From: CAWUIO01 sp963922455
GTDB lineage: Bacteria > Bacteroidota > Bacteroidia > Cytophagales > Microscillaceae
NCBI GenBank assembly: GCA_963922455.1
Contig: CAWUIO010000001.1
Location: 62,001-126,000, forward strand
Length of the DNA: 64,000 nucleotides
Reading direction: 5' to 3'
A model generated the notes under the pieces. That model was not told where the DNA came from, searched no databases, and saw only the letters and a list, made by a program, of their open reading frames with translations. The translations under genes were made by a program, and so were the position numbers. Below, one piece after another: positions 10,166 through 19,191 of this stretch. The first letter of the stretch is position 1, and each line of letters begins with the position of its first letter.

Positions 10166-10789
10166 TTAGGAGTGACTTTCCCGTACTTTCCTATAGGCTT
10201 GCAGTACCCTACTCAAAATAACATCTTCTTTTCCCTCTACCTGAACTTGCCAAAAGTGCATTTTATCCTGAATAGACATAGGAAAGGGGTACATACGGTA
10301 ATAATCCCAACCTGTAAAATACCGAAAGTAAACTTCTACCGGAGCCGGGCGAGGATAGCGGCTTAGCCAACTAATAGTGTACGCTCTGGCTTCCCAATGA
10401 AAACGGAAAGGAGCCGGCCATGGCAGCAATGCCAAGAAAAATAGAAAGGCCCAAGGCTCTACAAAACCTGCCAGGCCAACTACTCCAAGTATTTGAGGAA
10501 ATAAATAACCCAAACTAAACCAAATTTTGCCCTTGTCTTGACTATCAAGTACGTGCACAAGTTCGTGGGCCAAGACTCTTAGGGCATTCACTTCATCTTC
10601 TTGCACATATTTTTCACTAGGAAAGTAGACCGTATTGCCTATGGTAGAGGTATAATGGGTCATAAAATGTCGGTTCATAGGGTAGAGCACTATCCCTAGA
10701 AAGCGCATGAAGGAGCTTTGATCTTTATACCGGATTTTTACCTGATTCTCCAAGCCGGTTTCCCTTAAAAGTTGATATAGTTTATCCAT
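10166..10789 (-). CDS. Membrane-associated zincin-like protein (HELVH motif)
   Basis: The ATG at 10789 is preferred over an in-frame TTG two codons earlier. The protein (207 residues) has a metallopeptidase-like HExxH motif, LAHELVHVLDSQDKG (about residues 77-91). Two adjacent hydrophobic segments follow (SLGYLFPQILGVVGLAG and PWAFLFFLALLPWP), then HWEARAYTISW, where the Glu could be the third zinc ligand. The arrangement recalls small membrane-bound zincins, but no family is certain. It is a single gene; element copy 3 starts 3 bp after its stop. Confidence 0.65.
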   Translation of the reverse strand: MDKLYQLLRETGLENQVKIRYKDQSSFMRFLGIVLYPMNRHFMTHYTSTIGNTVYFPSEKYVQEDEVNALRVLAHELVHVLDSQDKGKIWFSLGYLFPQILGVVGLAGFVEPWAFLFFLALLPWPAPFRFHWEARAYTISWLSRYPRPAPVEVYFRYFTGWDYYRMYPFPMSIQDKMHFWQVQVEGKEDVILSRVLQAYRKVRESHS

Positions 10790-10812
10790 AACCAAGCGCT
10801 TATTTTGGATAT

Positions 10813-10940
10813 TAGAACAAGTTTACGTTGGCTTATTAAAGTGACAAGGCTCCTTTGGGTTTATGATAAAATCAGGTTCCCGTATTACCTTTTTAAATGG
10901 CACTTGGCAGACCAAAGGAATAAATTTAAACGGCTTCTTC
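10813..10940 (+). repeat. Degenerate copy of the MITE-like repeat found at 33276-33450
   Basis: The part around 10865-10940 aligns with 33380-33450. Shared blocks are AAATCAGGTTCCCGTATT, a TTTAAAnTGGC segment and AAATTTAAAC. The left end (AGAACAAGTTTACG) is only weakly like the terminal repeat of the better-preserved copy, and the middle appears deleted. No open frame. The boundaries are approximate. Confidence 0.55.
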
Positions 10941-11022
10941 GCCATAGATGAGGTTTTGCTAAGATAATACTCGACTTTTTCTACAAAATCTTGCATTGTA
11001 GGGTAGAACCTAGCATGTAGAT

Positions 11023-11052
11023 TTTGTTAAGCCAAAAAAAATACTATTTTTG
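11023..11052 (+). promoter_or_regulatory. Bacteroidota-type promoter for the gene at 11083
   Basis: TTTG at 11023-11026 and TATTTTTG (TAnnTTTG) at 11045-11052 are 18 bp apart, the usual geometry of the main sigma factor in this phylum. The right arm of a 9-bp inverted repeat (ACAAAATCT at 10983-10991, AGATTTTGT at 11019-11027) covers the TTTG box, so the site could also be an operator. Confidence 0.6.
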
Positions 11053-11082
11053 TGCACATCTACCATTTAAACTTAATATAAA

Positions 11083-11322
11083 ATGCTGGAGTATAGCAAA
11101 ATAATTCTTCAAAAAGTAAGTTTTGACAAATTATTGTTCTCCAAAGAGCTTAGGAAGGCTTTACTTCACCTAAGCTTACACGAACAGACAGACCTCAAAA
11201 ATTGGTGCAACCAGCATTTTCAAAATCGTTACCCTGAAGTTTTACAAGAACGCTTTGCGAGTTTGAGCCCCCGAGGTGAGGAAACCATATCACGTATGCC
11301 AAAGCGAATTCGAAATCGTTAA
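11083..11322 (+). CDS. Small conserved hypothetical protein
   Basis: A 79-residue basic, soluble protein beginning MLEYSKIILQKVSFDKLLF. From memory, small proteins with this opening (LEYSKxILQKVSFDxxLFxKELRKA) are common in Cytophagales; I know no function for them. A good promoter sits 31 bp upstream. The C-terminal tail overlaps the end of the convergent gene by 33 bp, which is unusual and suggests the last residues (RMPKRIRNR) are unconstrained. Confidence 0.7.
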   Translation: MLEYSKIILQKVSFDKLLFSKELRKALLHLSLHEQTDLKNWCNQHFQNRYPEVLQERFASLSPRGEETISRMPKRIRNR

Positions 11323-11958
11323 TTTTTTTACTTGAGGAGAGGTTTTATAGGAGCTATGGAGTCCTATCTTTTGAAACTCCTCCTCATATTCCCCCACGTG
11401 TTGATAAGTGACCCACCAAAATCCGATATCAAATAACAATAAGAATGCTCCTTGTAAAATCAAGGCATTTCCAAAGCCGCTCCATACCTGAGATTTGCGA
11501 TTATTTTGTTTCCCCTTTTCTTTCAGTAACAGTCCCGCTATAATATACATAGTATCCAATCCTATGTTGAGTAATAACAATTTTTCTAAGTAAGACTGCT
11601 CTTGCCAGGTCTGCCAAAGGCTGAGGTCAAGCCCAGAAGAGCGTGACTGCCATATACCCATCAGGGCTAGAAAAAGATTAACCAAATTCCAGTACACATT
11701 CATTTGGAAAAAAGAAGCATGCTGCCCGGGTTTTATAAACCCTACCCATAATCCAAAGACAATGTTTAAAAGCGCCCAAGACCCTAAAATGCACATAGCC
11801 ACAAATTGTATTTCTAGCCGCTCTTGATTAAAGACCCGAAGGTCAATTCCCTGAGCTTTGAGAGGTGCTACAAGTAGACAAAACATGCCCAAAAGGAGTA
11901 TTATTTTCCTAAGAGTGCTTATAGGGGAGGAGGACAAGGAAATTTTTATTGGAAGCAT
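11290..11958 (-). CDS. Multi-pass membrane protein, Bacteroidota-specific family
   Basis: After a signal-like segment ending near APLKAQ, four further hydrophobic stretches are visible: FVAMCILGSWALLNIVFGLW, YWNLVNLFLALMGIW, LLLLNIGLDTMYIIAGLLL and ALILQGAFLLLFDIGFWW. The pattern resembles uncharacterised four-helix Bacteroidota proteins (a DUF6992-like family, from memory). The start could be the ATG at 11958 or at 11970. Its 3' end overlaps the convergent small gene by 33 bp. Function unknown. Confidence 0.65.
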   Translation of the reverse strand: MLPIKISLSSSPISTLRKIILLLGMFCLLVAPLKAQGIDLRVFNQERLEIQFVAMCILGSWALLNIVFGLWVGFIKPGQHASFFQMNVYWNLVNLFLALMGIWQSRSSGLDLSLWQTWQEQSYLEKLLLLNIGLDTMYIIAGLLLKEKGKQNNRKSQVWSGFGNALILQGAFLLLFDIGFWWVTYQHVGEYEEEFQKIGLHSSYKTSPQVKKLTISNSLWHT

Positions 11959-12202
11959 GTGGCAATACATTTGTAACGTACATATATTTATTAATGCTTA
12001 GCTTGTCTCAGAGATTATAGGCTCATATTCTTGATTCTTTTTATGATAGAAAAGAATGTGTAAGAGATGGCCAAAATATTTTATTCATAAAAACGCAAAG
12101 GAAGGGAACTCTGATTGGAAGAAGAATTTCTGTTTTTTTTGCTAAATTTATATAACAAAGCTTAATTTCCCGGCATTCAAACAGATTTTTAGGGAAATTA
12201 CG

Positions 12203-12210
12203 TACTTTTG
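12203..12210 (+). promoter_or_regulatory. Probable -7 box of hslU
   Basis: TACTTTTG fits TAnnTTTG and lies 46 bp before the hslU start. No clear TTTG is seen 19-21 bp upstream, so support is moderate. Confidence 0.45.
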
Positions 12211-12256
12211 AATAAGATTCTAACTTTAAGTAAAGACTTTAACCAACGGATAGTGA

Positions 12257-13648
12257 ATGATAGAAAATGAAAACTCCTTAACTCCCCGTCAAATTGTTGC
12301 GGAGCTTGATAAATACATCATTGGCCAGGATGATGCCAAGCGTAACGTAGCAATTGCCCTCCGTAACCGTTGGCGCCGAATGAACTCTCCCGAAGAAATG
12401 CAAAACGAAATAGTGCCCAACAATATCTTGATGATCGGGGCAACCGGAGTGGGGAAAACGGAAATAGCTCGTCGATTGGCAAAGATTGCGCATGCCCCTT
12501 TTACCAAAGTAGAAGCCTCTAAATTTACCGAAGTGGGTTATGTGGGCCGAGATGTAGAAAGCATGGTGAGGGACTTGGTAGAGCAATCTATCAATATGGT
12601 CAAGTTGGCCAAGAAGGAAGAAGTGAAAGCCCGGGCAATTCAAGCCGTTGAAGATGCTATCTTAGATGTTTTAATCCCCCCCGTTAAAGAAAAGAAAAGT
12701 ACGAGTAGTGGCTTTCCCGGTTTTCAAGTAGATATACCCCACGAAGACCAAGAAGTTAACGAAAAAACCCGTGAAAAATTCCGGCAAAAACTTCGGGATG
12801 GAGACATGGATGACCGGAAAATTGAGATCAGTGTGCAGCAAAGTTCTTCTACCAGTATCGGCATGGTTGGGCCGGGCATGGACGAGGTAGCCATGATGAA
12901 CATACAGGAGATGATAAGTGGTATGCTTCCAAAGAAAGACAAAAAGCGGAAAGTAAGCATCGCCGAAGCCCGTAAAATTTTGATGGAGGAAGAAACTGCC
13001 AAGCTTATCGATATGGATGAGGTAAAAGACGAAGCGCTCAAATTGGCAGAAAATTCCGGAATTATCTTTATTGATGAAATAGATAAAATTGCTAGCAAGT
13101 CGGCAAGTAGTGGTGGCCCAGATGTAAGCAGGGAAGGGGTACAAAGAGATTTGCTGCCCATCGTAGAAGGAAGCTCGGTCAATACCAAGTATGGAGTGGT
13201 CAAAACCGACCATATGCTATTTATTTCGGCTGGGGCCTTTCACGTAGCCAAACCCTCCGATCTTATTCCTGAATTACAAGGGCGCTTTCCTATCAGGGTA
13301 GAATTAAATAACCTGACCAAGGATGACTTCTATCAAATACTGAAGGAGCCTAAAAATGCCCTCACCAAACAATATACAGCTTTGCTTTCCTCAGAAGGCG
13401 TAGAGCTCACTTACCAAGACGAGGCTTTGGAAAAAATAGCCGAAATTGCCTTTCAAGTTAACAGCGAAGTAGAAAATATTGGAGCTCGCCGTTTGCACAC
13501 GGTTATGAGCCATTTACTCAATGAATTTCTATTTGATATTCCCGATGTGATTGGCCCTAACTCTCGGGTGCTCATTACTCGGGAAATTGTTGAGAAAAAC
13601 TTATCTGATTTTGTTGAAAATAAAGATCTGAGTCATTATATATTGTAG
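12257..13648 (+). CDS. hslU: HslU, ATPase subunit of the HslUV protease
   Basis: The AAA+ unfoldase that feeds substrates into the HslV peptidase in the cytoplasm. In order: LTPRQIVAELDKYIIGQDDAKRNVA at the N-terminus, Walker A GATGVGKTE (61-69), a charged intermediate domain (about 110-240), Walker B IIFIDEIDKIA (about 268-278), SREGVQRDLLPIVEG, the second-region motif NIGARRLHTVM, and a C-terminal tail ending SHYIL, close to the HslV-docking tail of known HslU. At 463 residues it is of normal length. hslV is not next to it and is not in this window. A short hairpin follows the stop. Confidence 0.97.
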   Translation: MIENENSLTPRQIVAELDKYIIGQDDAKRNVAIALRNRWRRMNSPEEMQNEIVPNNILMIGATGVGKTEIARRLAKIAHAPFTKVEASKFTEVGYVGRDVESMVRDLVEQSINMVKLAKKEEVKARAIQAVEDAILDVLIPPVKEKKSTSSGFPGFQVDIPHEDQEVNEKTREKFRQKLRDGDMDDRKIEISVQQSSSTSIGMVGPGMDEVAMMNIQEMISGMLPKKDKKRKVSIAEARKILMEEETAKLIDMDEVKDEALKLAENSGIIFIDEIDKIASKSASSGGPDVSREGVQRDLLPIVEGSSVNTKYGVVKTDHMLFISAGAFHVAKPSDLIPELQGRFPIRVELNNLTKDDFYQILKEPKNALTKQYTALLSSEGVELTYQDEALEKIAEIAFQVNSEVENIGARRLHTVMSHLLNEFLFDIPDVIGPNSRVLITREIVEKNLSDFVENKDLSHYIL

Positions 13649-13667
13649 AAGGCAAGTACCTTGCCTT
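13649..13667 (+). terminator. Short hairpin after hslU
   Basis: A perfect 8-bp stem AAGGCAAG/CTTGCCTT with loop TAC begins at the hslU stop. Only three T follow, so it may be a weak terminator or a transcript-end protector. Confidence 0.5.
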
Positions 13668-13725
13668 TCATGTTAAGAATGCATGCTTCATCCAAGCTTT
13701 TTACCGACCTAATGTGCTTTCATCT

Positions 13726-14814
13726 ATGCTTGCATTCATTCTAAGATATTTAAATTTTCTAGGGTATTTTCGGGTACACCAACAGCTTTATGGCTTAATT
13801 ACCGCGACTTCGGTATTATTTGGAAGTATCCTGATTGGTATATTAGGTTTTATGTATATAGAGAAGTGGAGCCTTCTCGATGCATTTTACATGACCATTA
13901 TAACCATCGGAACCGTTGGATTTTCAGAAGTAAACCCTCTTTCTGAAAACGGACGGATTTTTACCTCTATTTATATCATTTTAAATTTGGGAGTATTTGC
14001 CCTCTTTGCTTCCGTCATTACCCGTTATATTTTAGAGGGCGAACTTCGAGACGTATTTACAAACTATATCAGCAATCAAAAGGTGAAAAAGCTGAAAAAC
14101 CACGTGATTATTTGCGGATTTGGAAAGAACGGTCATAAAGCTTGTGAAGAGTTGCTAAAAGACAAAATTCCCTTTGTTGTTGTGGAGAAAAACCTAAACT
14201 TTATGAAAGAAGGTTTGGAGAACTTTTCGCAAAACAAAGAAATATTTTACATTGAAGGCGATGCCACTCAAGACGAAGTTCTTAAAGCGGCTGGGGTAGA
14301 AAGGGCTTCGGCTTTGATAACTACCCTCCCTTCTGATGCCGATAATGTCTTTGTTACTCTCACCGCTCGACAATTAAATAGCCAAGTTCAGATCATTGCC
14401 CGGGCCAATGAATCTACAGCCGAAAGTAAACTTCTCCGAGCAGGCGCGGACCGCTTGGTAAGGCCCGATTTAATTGGTGGAGTCTACATGGCCAACCTGA
14501 TCATACGCCCAGAAGTGGTCGAGTTTCTGGATATGATAAGTGGTACAGGTACGCTTAAATTAGAAGAGTTTGTTTACCAGGATTTTAAAGATGACTTTCG
14601 AGATAAAAGCATTTTAGACTTGGACATCCGGAACAAGACAGGGGCTTATGTTATGGCTTTCAAGGACGATGAGAAAGGCTTTTTGATCAACCCTCACCCC
14701 AGCACCATTATTGGACCAGGTGACATAATCATTGTACTCGGTGAGCTGCAACAGATACGCGATTTTGCCGAATTTTATACCCGTAAAAAGGCTTCCGAAT
14801 TAAGACTACATTAA
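13726..14814 (+). CDS. Potassium channel with TrkA-type NAD-binding and RCK_C domains
   Basis: A two-helix pore (LYGLITATSVLFGSILIGILGF and IFTSIYIILNLGVFALFASV) flanks the filter region TIITIGTVGFSEV, with TVGF in place of TVGYG. A Rossmann RCK domain begins VIICGFGKNGHKACEEL (about residue 127), and an RCK_C/TrkA-C domain covers about 280-355. The whole resembles bacterial MthK/Kch-type ligand-gated potassium channels in the inner membrane. The start is the ATG at 13726; a GTG four codons earlier is possible. The Phe-containing filter deserves note, since Tyr is usual. Confidence 0.88.
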   Translation: MLAFILRYLNFLGYFRVHQQLYGLITATSVLFGSILIGILGFMYIEKWSLLDAFYMTIITIGTVGFSEVNPLSENGRIFTSIYIILNLGVFALFASVITRYILEGELRDVFTNYISNQKVKKLKNHVIICGFGKNGHKACEELLKDKIPFVVVEKNLNFMKEGLENFSQNKEIFYIEGDATQDEVLKAAGVERASALITTLPSDADNVFVTLTARQLNSQVQIIARANESTAESKLLRAGADRLVRPDLIGGVYMANLIIRPEVVEFLDMISGTGTLKLEEFVYQDFKDDFRDKSILDLDIRNKTGAYVMAFKDDEKGFLINPHPSTIIGPGDIIIVLGELQQIRDFAEFYTRKKASELRLH

Positions 14815-14887
14815 GCGAGAAGCTACATAGAAAGAAAGAACAAATAATTTTAATTGCTTGTTCATCTTATAACCAATCATTTTTTTT

Positions 14888-16147
14888 ATGAGTGATCGAG
14901 AAAAAGTACAACTAGATACAATAGAAGAAGCAATAGAGGCTGTAAAGCGGGGGGAAGTGATTATCGTAGTGGATGATGAAAATCGAGAAAATGAAGGCGA
15001 TTTTATTTGTGCCGCCGAATGCATCACTCCCGAAATCGTAAACTTCTTTACCAAAGAGGGGAGAGGTTTGATTTGTGTACCTATGACCGAAGAGAGGTGC
15101 AATGATTTGGAATTGGACTTAATGGTCGGAAAAAATACAGCCAAACACGCCACCCCCTTTACCATTTCGGTAGATTTATTAGGACAAGGATGTACTACAG
15201 GTATTTCCGTACACGATCGGGCCAAAACAATCAAGGCGCTTGCCGATTCCCAAACCCGACCTGAAGACTTAGGTAGGCCTGGTCATATTTTTCCGCTCAA
15301 AGCGCGTAATGGAGGGGTACTCCGTCGGGCTGGACACACCGAAGCCACCGTGGATTTTGCCCGTTTGGCCGGATTTCAACCAGTTGGGGTCTTGGTAGAG
15401 ATCTTAAACCCCAATGGAGACATGGCCCGACTACCTGACCTACGGAAGGTAGCTGATGAATTCAATTTGAAGCTGGTTTCTATTGAAGACTTAATTGAAT
15501 ATAGGCTACGTCACGAGTCTTTGATTAAACGAGAGATTGGGGTGAATTTACCTTCCGCTCACGGGAACTTTGAGCTTATGGCTTACCGCCAAATGAATAC
15601 CGAGGATATACATCTGGCTCTTGTTAAAGGGAAATGGGAACCTGATGAACCCATTTTGGTTCGAGTACACTCTTCTTGTGTTACGGGTGATATCTTTGGC
15701 TCCTGCCGATGCGATTGTGGAGAACAACTGCATAACGCAATGGAAATAGTAGATAAAGCTGGGAAAGGAGTCGTATTGTATATGAACCAGGAAGGCCGGG
15801 GTATTGGTTTGCTTAATAAGTTAAAGGCGTATAAGCTGCAGGAGCAAGGAAGAGATACCGTGGAGGCAAATTTAGAGCTTGGCTTTAAAATGGATGAAAG
15901 AGACTATGGAGTGGGCGCCCAAATTTTACGTGACTTAGGAGTTCGCAAAATTAAATTGCTTAGCAATAACCCTAAAAAACGCGCCGGACTAATCGGTTAT
16001 GGTTTAGAAATCCTTGAAACAGTACCCTTAGAAGTTGTTCCCAATATTCATAATGAAGAGTACCTCAAAACTAAAAGAGATAAGATGGGACACACGATTT
16101 TGAATACACCAGATAAAGGGCCTCAAAACAGTAATAGCCTTAGTTAA
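14888..16147 (+). CDS. ribBA: RibBA: 3,4-dihydroxy-2-butanone 4-phosphate synthase / GTP cyclohydrolase II
   Basis: Bifunctional riboflavin-pathway enzyme that makes both early precursors, from ribulose 5-phosphate and from GTP. The N-terminal half carries the acidic DHBP-synthase motif DDENRENEGDF (about 32-42) and a HTEATVDFARLAG segment. The C-terminal half has the zinc-binding cysteines in CVTGDIFGSCRCDCGEQL (about 263-280), then NQEGRGIGL. At 419 residues it has normal length and both active sites look intact. It heads a tight run with the next two genes (gaps of 1 bp each). No FMN riboswitch is visible upstream. Confidence 0.96.
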   Translation: MSDREKVQLDTIEEAIEAVKRGEVIIVVDDENRENEGDFICAAECITPEIVNFFTKEGRGLICVPMTEERCNDLELDLMVGKNTAKHATPFTISVDLLGQGCTTGISVHDRAKTIKALADSQTRPEDLGRPGHIFPLKARNGGVLRRAGHTEATVDFARLAGFQPVGVLVEILNPNGDMARLPDLRKVADEFNLKLVSIEDLIEYRLRHESLIKREIGVNLPSAHGNFELMAYRQMNTEDIHLALVKGKWEPDEPILVRVHSSCVTGDIFGSCRCDCGEQLHNAMEIVDKAGKGVVLYMNQEGRGIGLLNKLKAYKLQEQGRDTVEANLELGFKMDERDYGVGAQILRDLGVRKIKLLSNNPKKRAGLIGYGLEILETVPLEVVPNIHNEEYLKTKRDKMGHTILNTPDKGPQNSNSLS

Positions 16148-16148
16148 T

Positions 16149-16796
16149 ATGAACTATTTATTAAAGCACTTTAAGGGCTGTGCCTTCCTGTTCTGGTGCC
16201 TGGTATCTACACAAATTGTGCAGGCACAATACTTTGCCCCCAACGTAAGCCACCAGGGCAAAGTCTATCTTACGAATGATGAAATCCTAGAAGGTATTTT
16301 TACCTTTGACCTCGAAAACGAGACAGTACAAATAAGTCAAAGAGGCTTAATAAAAACCTTACACGCAACCAAAGTGCTTTCTTTTGAGTTTTTTGACAAA
16401 TTTGAGCGCAAAACCCGCTACTATTATACCCTTCCTTTTCCAAAAGTATCCAGTTATCCTATTCCCACCTTTTTTGAGTTAGTACATCAAGGAGAGCCCC
16501 TTACCCTATTGTCAAGGGAAAAACTCGTTACTCAAACGCGATTTTATAATAACCCGTATTCCTTAGGCCGCGACTTTCCGGTTACCCAAACTTTTGTCAA
16601 GTATGATTTCTATCTTTTGAAATCAAACGGTAAAATTATTTTTCTGGATAATTCGCGTAAAGGTATCTTAAGTTATTTTCAAGACCAGGAAGAAAATTTA
16701 AAAGAGTATATGAAGCAAAACCGTGTCCAAACCGAACTTAGAGAAGACATGGCAGGCTTAATAGACTATTACAATTCTTTAAAAACCAACAATTAA
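16149..16796 (+). CDS. Exported hypothetical protein between ribBA and surE
   Basis: Begins 1 bp after ribBA (TAATATG). A signal peptide (CAFLFWCLVSTQIVQAQ) is followed by about 185 residues rich in aromatic and basic residues (VYLTNDEILEGIFTFDLEN, YYYTLPFPKVSSY). The opening resembles beta-rich Bacteroidota exported proteins of unknown function. It is probably co-transcribed with ribBA and surE, but nothing suggests a role in flavin synthesis. Confidence 0.75.
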   Translation: MNYLLKHFKGCAFLFWCLVSTQIVQAQYFAPNVSHQGKVYLTNDEILEGIFTFDLENETVQISQRGLIKTLHATKVLSFEFFDKFERKTRYYYTLPFPKVSSYPIPTFFELVHQGEPLTLLSREKLVTQTRFYNNPYSLGRDFPVTQTFVKYDFYLLKSNGKIIFLDNSRKGILSYFQDQEENLKEYMKQNRVQTELREDMAGLIDYYNSLKTNN

Positions 16797-16797
16797 C

Positions 16798-17577
16798 ATG
16801 GAGCCTTCTAATAAAAAACCACTTATCTTGGTTTCTAATGATGATGGGATTACTGCGCCTGGTATACGTACTTTGGTTGATATTGTAAAAGATATCGGTG
16901 AAGTTATTGTTGTGGCCCCCAACAAACCTCAATCGGGCATGGGGCACGCCATTACAATTGGAAATTCATTGCGCTTGGATAGAACAGATATTTACGGAGA
17001 TATACAGGCCTATGAATGCTCTGGCACCCCGGCCGATTGTGTGAAAATTGCCAAGCATTATGTCCTTAAAGATCGTATACCAGACTTAGTAGTTAGCGGA
17101 ATCAATCACGGAAGCAATTCATCAATAAGTGTTATTTATTCTGGTACCATGTCGGCGGCCATTGAAGCGGCCATCGAAGGCTTACCGGCAATTGGCTTCT
17201 CACTTTGTGATTATGGTTATCAGGCCGATTTTTCCCATACGCCGGCCATTGTACGTCAAATTATTGACCAGGCCATGAATCAAGGCATTCCGAAAGGAGT
17301 AGCCCTCAATGTCAATATTCCGGCTGTTTCGGAGGAAGCCGTTAAGGGAATCCGTTTTTGTCGGCAAACCATGGGGCATTGGGGAGAGCAATTTGATGAA
17401 AGAGAAGATCCTTACGGGCGTCGCTATTTTTGGATGACCGGAAACTTTATCAACCGCGACCGGGGAGAAGATACCGATGAATGGGCTCTGAAAAATAACT
17501 ATGTTTCGGTAGTACCTTGTACCTATGATTTAACGGCCCATCACGCATTGAGCCGTTTGAACGAATGGGATATATAA
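16798..17577 (+). CDS. surE: SurE 5'/3'-nucleotidase
   Basis: Metal-dependent nucleoside monophosphate phosphatase of the stationary-phase survival family, cytoplasmic. The signature ILVSNDDGITAPGI places the metal ligands Asn14, Asp15 and Asp16 at the N-terminus. The second motif SGINHGSNSSISVIYSGTM lies around 101-119, and a conserved C-terminal region (TDEWALKNNYVSVVPCTYDLTAH) follows. At 259 residues it is typical. It starts 1 bp after the preceding gene, so it is the end of the ribBA run. Element copy 4 follows the stop by 38 bp in the same direction. Confidence 0.95.
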   Translation: MEPSNKKPLILVSNDDGITAPGIRTLVDIVKDIGEVIVVAPNKPQSGMGHAITIGNSLRLDRTDIYGDIQAYECSGTPADCVKIAKHYVLKDRIPDLVVSGINHGSNSSISVIYSGTMSAAIEAAIEGLPAIGFSLCDYGYQADFSHTPAIVRQIIDQAMNQGIPKGVALNVNIPAVSEEAVKGIRFCRQTMGHWGEQFDEREDPYGRRYFWMTGNFINRDRGEDTDEWALKNNYVSVVPCTYDLTAHHALSRLNEWDI

Positions 17578-17615
17578 TGTATCGTATTCCTAAAGGCCCA
17601 AAACTTGTATTTTTT

Positions 17616-17748
17616 GGCTTAGGGATGGAGCGGCCTGTTTGAGCTCGTTTGGCCAAGCGCGGAAAGGCAGCGAGTAGTGAGAGCCCGACCCGCGCCCGCC
17701 CGAAATGCCTACTAGCAGCACTTTTTCCTCAGGCGCGGGTAAGCCCCT
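17616..17748 (+). repeat. Dispersed structured element, copy 4 (subfamily A)
   Basis: Ends GGCTT/AAGCC. Subfamily A loop GGCCAAGCGCGGAAAGGC inside the CTCG/CGAG stem. The 3' hairpin stem is CCCGCGCC/GGCGCGGG (8 bp). It lies in the convergent spacer between surE and the leucine-rich repeat gene, 38 bp after the surE stop. Confidence 0.92.
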
Positions 17749-17784
17749 TGTCCTCAGTTATTTCATTACTTACCAGATTGGACC

Positions 17785-19191
17785 TCAGTAAAATTGGATG
17801 CGCAATTTGGGGAATAAATGCGTGATATATTCCTGATTTTCAGAACTCATGGGATTGCCTATAAGGATTAATTTGGTCAAATCACGCATATTTTGAGAGT
17901 AATCTGGTTTGGAGTTTAAACGATTATAACTCAAATCCATTACTTCCAGGCTAGGAGGCAGATCTTGCATAATTCCCCAAGACTCTAGCAAGTTGTAACT
18001 CAAGTTGAGAAGCTTGAGGTTTTCTATTTCGCGCAGATTTTTAGGGAGCTGAGACAGTTTATTATGCGACAAGTCCAAGGATTCGAGCTGGGGTAAACGG
18101 GATAGGAGCCCTAAGCACCTATAAATACCCAAACCAATATTTTGACTAAGATCGAGACGCTTTAATTTTTTTAACCTTCCCATTTCCTCAGGCAGTTCCA
18201 GGAGTTGGTTTTTGTGTAGGGAGAGTACTTCCAAACTCATTAAGCCCCCTAGAGTTGTCGGTAAAGTTGTAAGCTCATTATCTTGTAAATAAAGCTCCCG
18301 AATTTGTTGTAAGCCGGCAATTTCTGGGGGCAATACCTTGAGTTTCCCTTGGACGATGTGCAATACTTTTAAACTCTCCATTTGGGATAGTTGACCGAAA
18401 ACACGGGCATAGTCTTTTACTGGATTCAGGCCCATATACAAGGCTTCTAAACGGGAAAGTTGATTAAAATTGCTGGGAAGCGCACTTAGAAAATTATGGG
18501 AGATATTGAGAAACTTAAGAGAGTCGAGGGCACCAAAGGAGGGGGGAAGGGCTTCTAGCTGATTGAAAAATACATCTAAATATTCCAAGGATTTTAAGCG
18601 GCCCAATTCTGAAGGAAGCGATCGGAGGTAATTGGATTGTAAATACAATTCTTTTAAATGAGGCAATTGGCAGAGTGCTTTGGGGAGACTCTCCAAATGA
18701 TTCATATACAAATTGAGGGTTTTCAACTGAGAGTAATCTCCAATGACCGAAGGTAGGGTTTTCAGGTTGTTTTTAGCAAAGCTGATTTTTTGAAGTGAGG
18801 GCAATCCCTTCATTTTCTCGAAGCAATCAGATTCGGCAAGCGCAGGGTTGGCACTTAAGTTTACCTCTTCTAGTTGGCTAAGACGGCTTATTCCTTCAGG
18901 GATGCTTTTAAGTTTATTCTTACTGAGGTTTAGAATGCGTAAATTGAAGAAGCGGTCTATGCTTTCGGGTAGAGAACTCAGGTTTTTTTCGCTAAGGTCT
19001 AAAATCTTGACTTGCTCCGGGTTTTTAAGAGCCTCTTCCAGGGATGTAAATATTTTTTCAGTTTGAGGAGCTGGGAAGGTTAGTTTTATGGGAGATTGGG
19101 CTTTAAGCAAGGAGGCTTGCAGGGTTAATAAACCCAAAATGGAGCATACATACCAAAAGATTTCAGGCCTATACCTTCCCGGCTTAAACAT
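17785..19191 (-). CDS. Exported leucine-rich repeat protein
   Basis: The ATG at 19191 gives MFKPGRYRPEIFWYVCSILG and a signal peptide ending near LLKAQ; an in-frame ATG at 19305 would put 38 polar residues before it. About 15 leucine-rich repeats of roughly 23 residues follow (for example ILDLSEKNLSSLPESI and LEYLDVFFNQLEALPPSF), filling nearly all of the mature protein. Such solenoids bind proteins. No anchor or T9SS tail is visible, so it is probably periplasmic. Its partner is unknown. Confidence 0.85.
   Translation of the reverse strand: MFKPGRYRPEIFWYVCSILGLLTLQASLLKAQSPIKLTFPAPQTEKIFTSLEEALKNPEQVKILDLSEKNLSSLPESIDRFFNLRILNLSKNKLKSIPEGISRLSQLEEVNLSANPALAESDCFEKMKGLPSLQKISFAKNNLKTLPSVIGDYSQLKTLNLYMNHLESLPKALCQLPHLKELYLQSNYLRSLPSELGRLKSLEYLDVFFNQLEALPPSFGALDSLKFLNISHNFLSALPSNFNQLSRLEALYMGLNPVKDYARVFGQLSQMESLKVLHIVQGKLKVLPPEIAGLQQIRELYLQDNELTTLPTTLGGLMSLEVLSLHKNQLLELPEEMGRLKKLKRLDLSQNIGLGIYRCLGLLSRLPQLESLDLSHNKLSQLPKNLREIENLKLLNLSYNLLESWGIMQDLPPSLEVMDLSYNRLNSKPDYSQNMRDLTKLILIGNPMSSENQEYITHLFPKLRIQFY

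Noticed and set aside
14815..14887. FMN riboswitch before ribBA
   Set aside because: The spacer is only 73 bp, AT-rich, and lacks any RFN-like conserved blocks.
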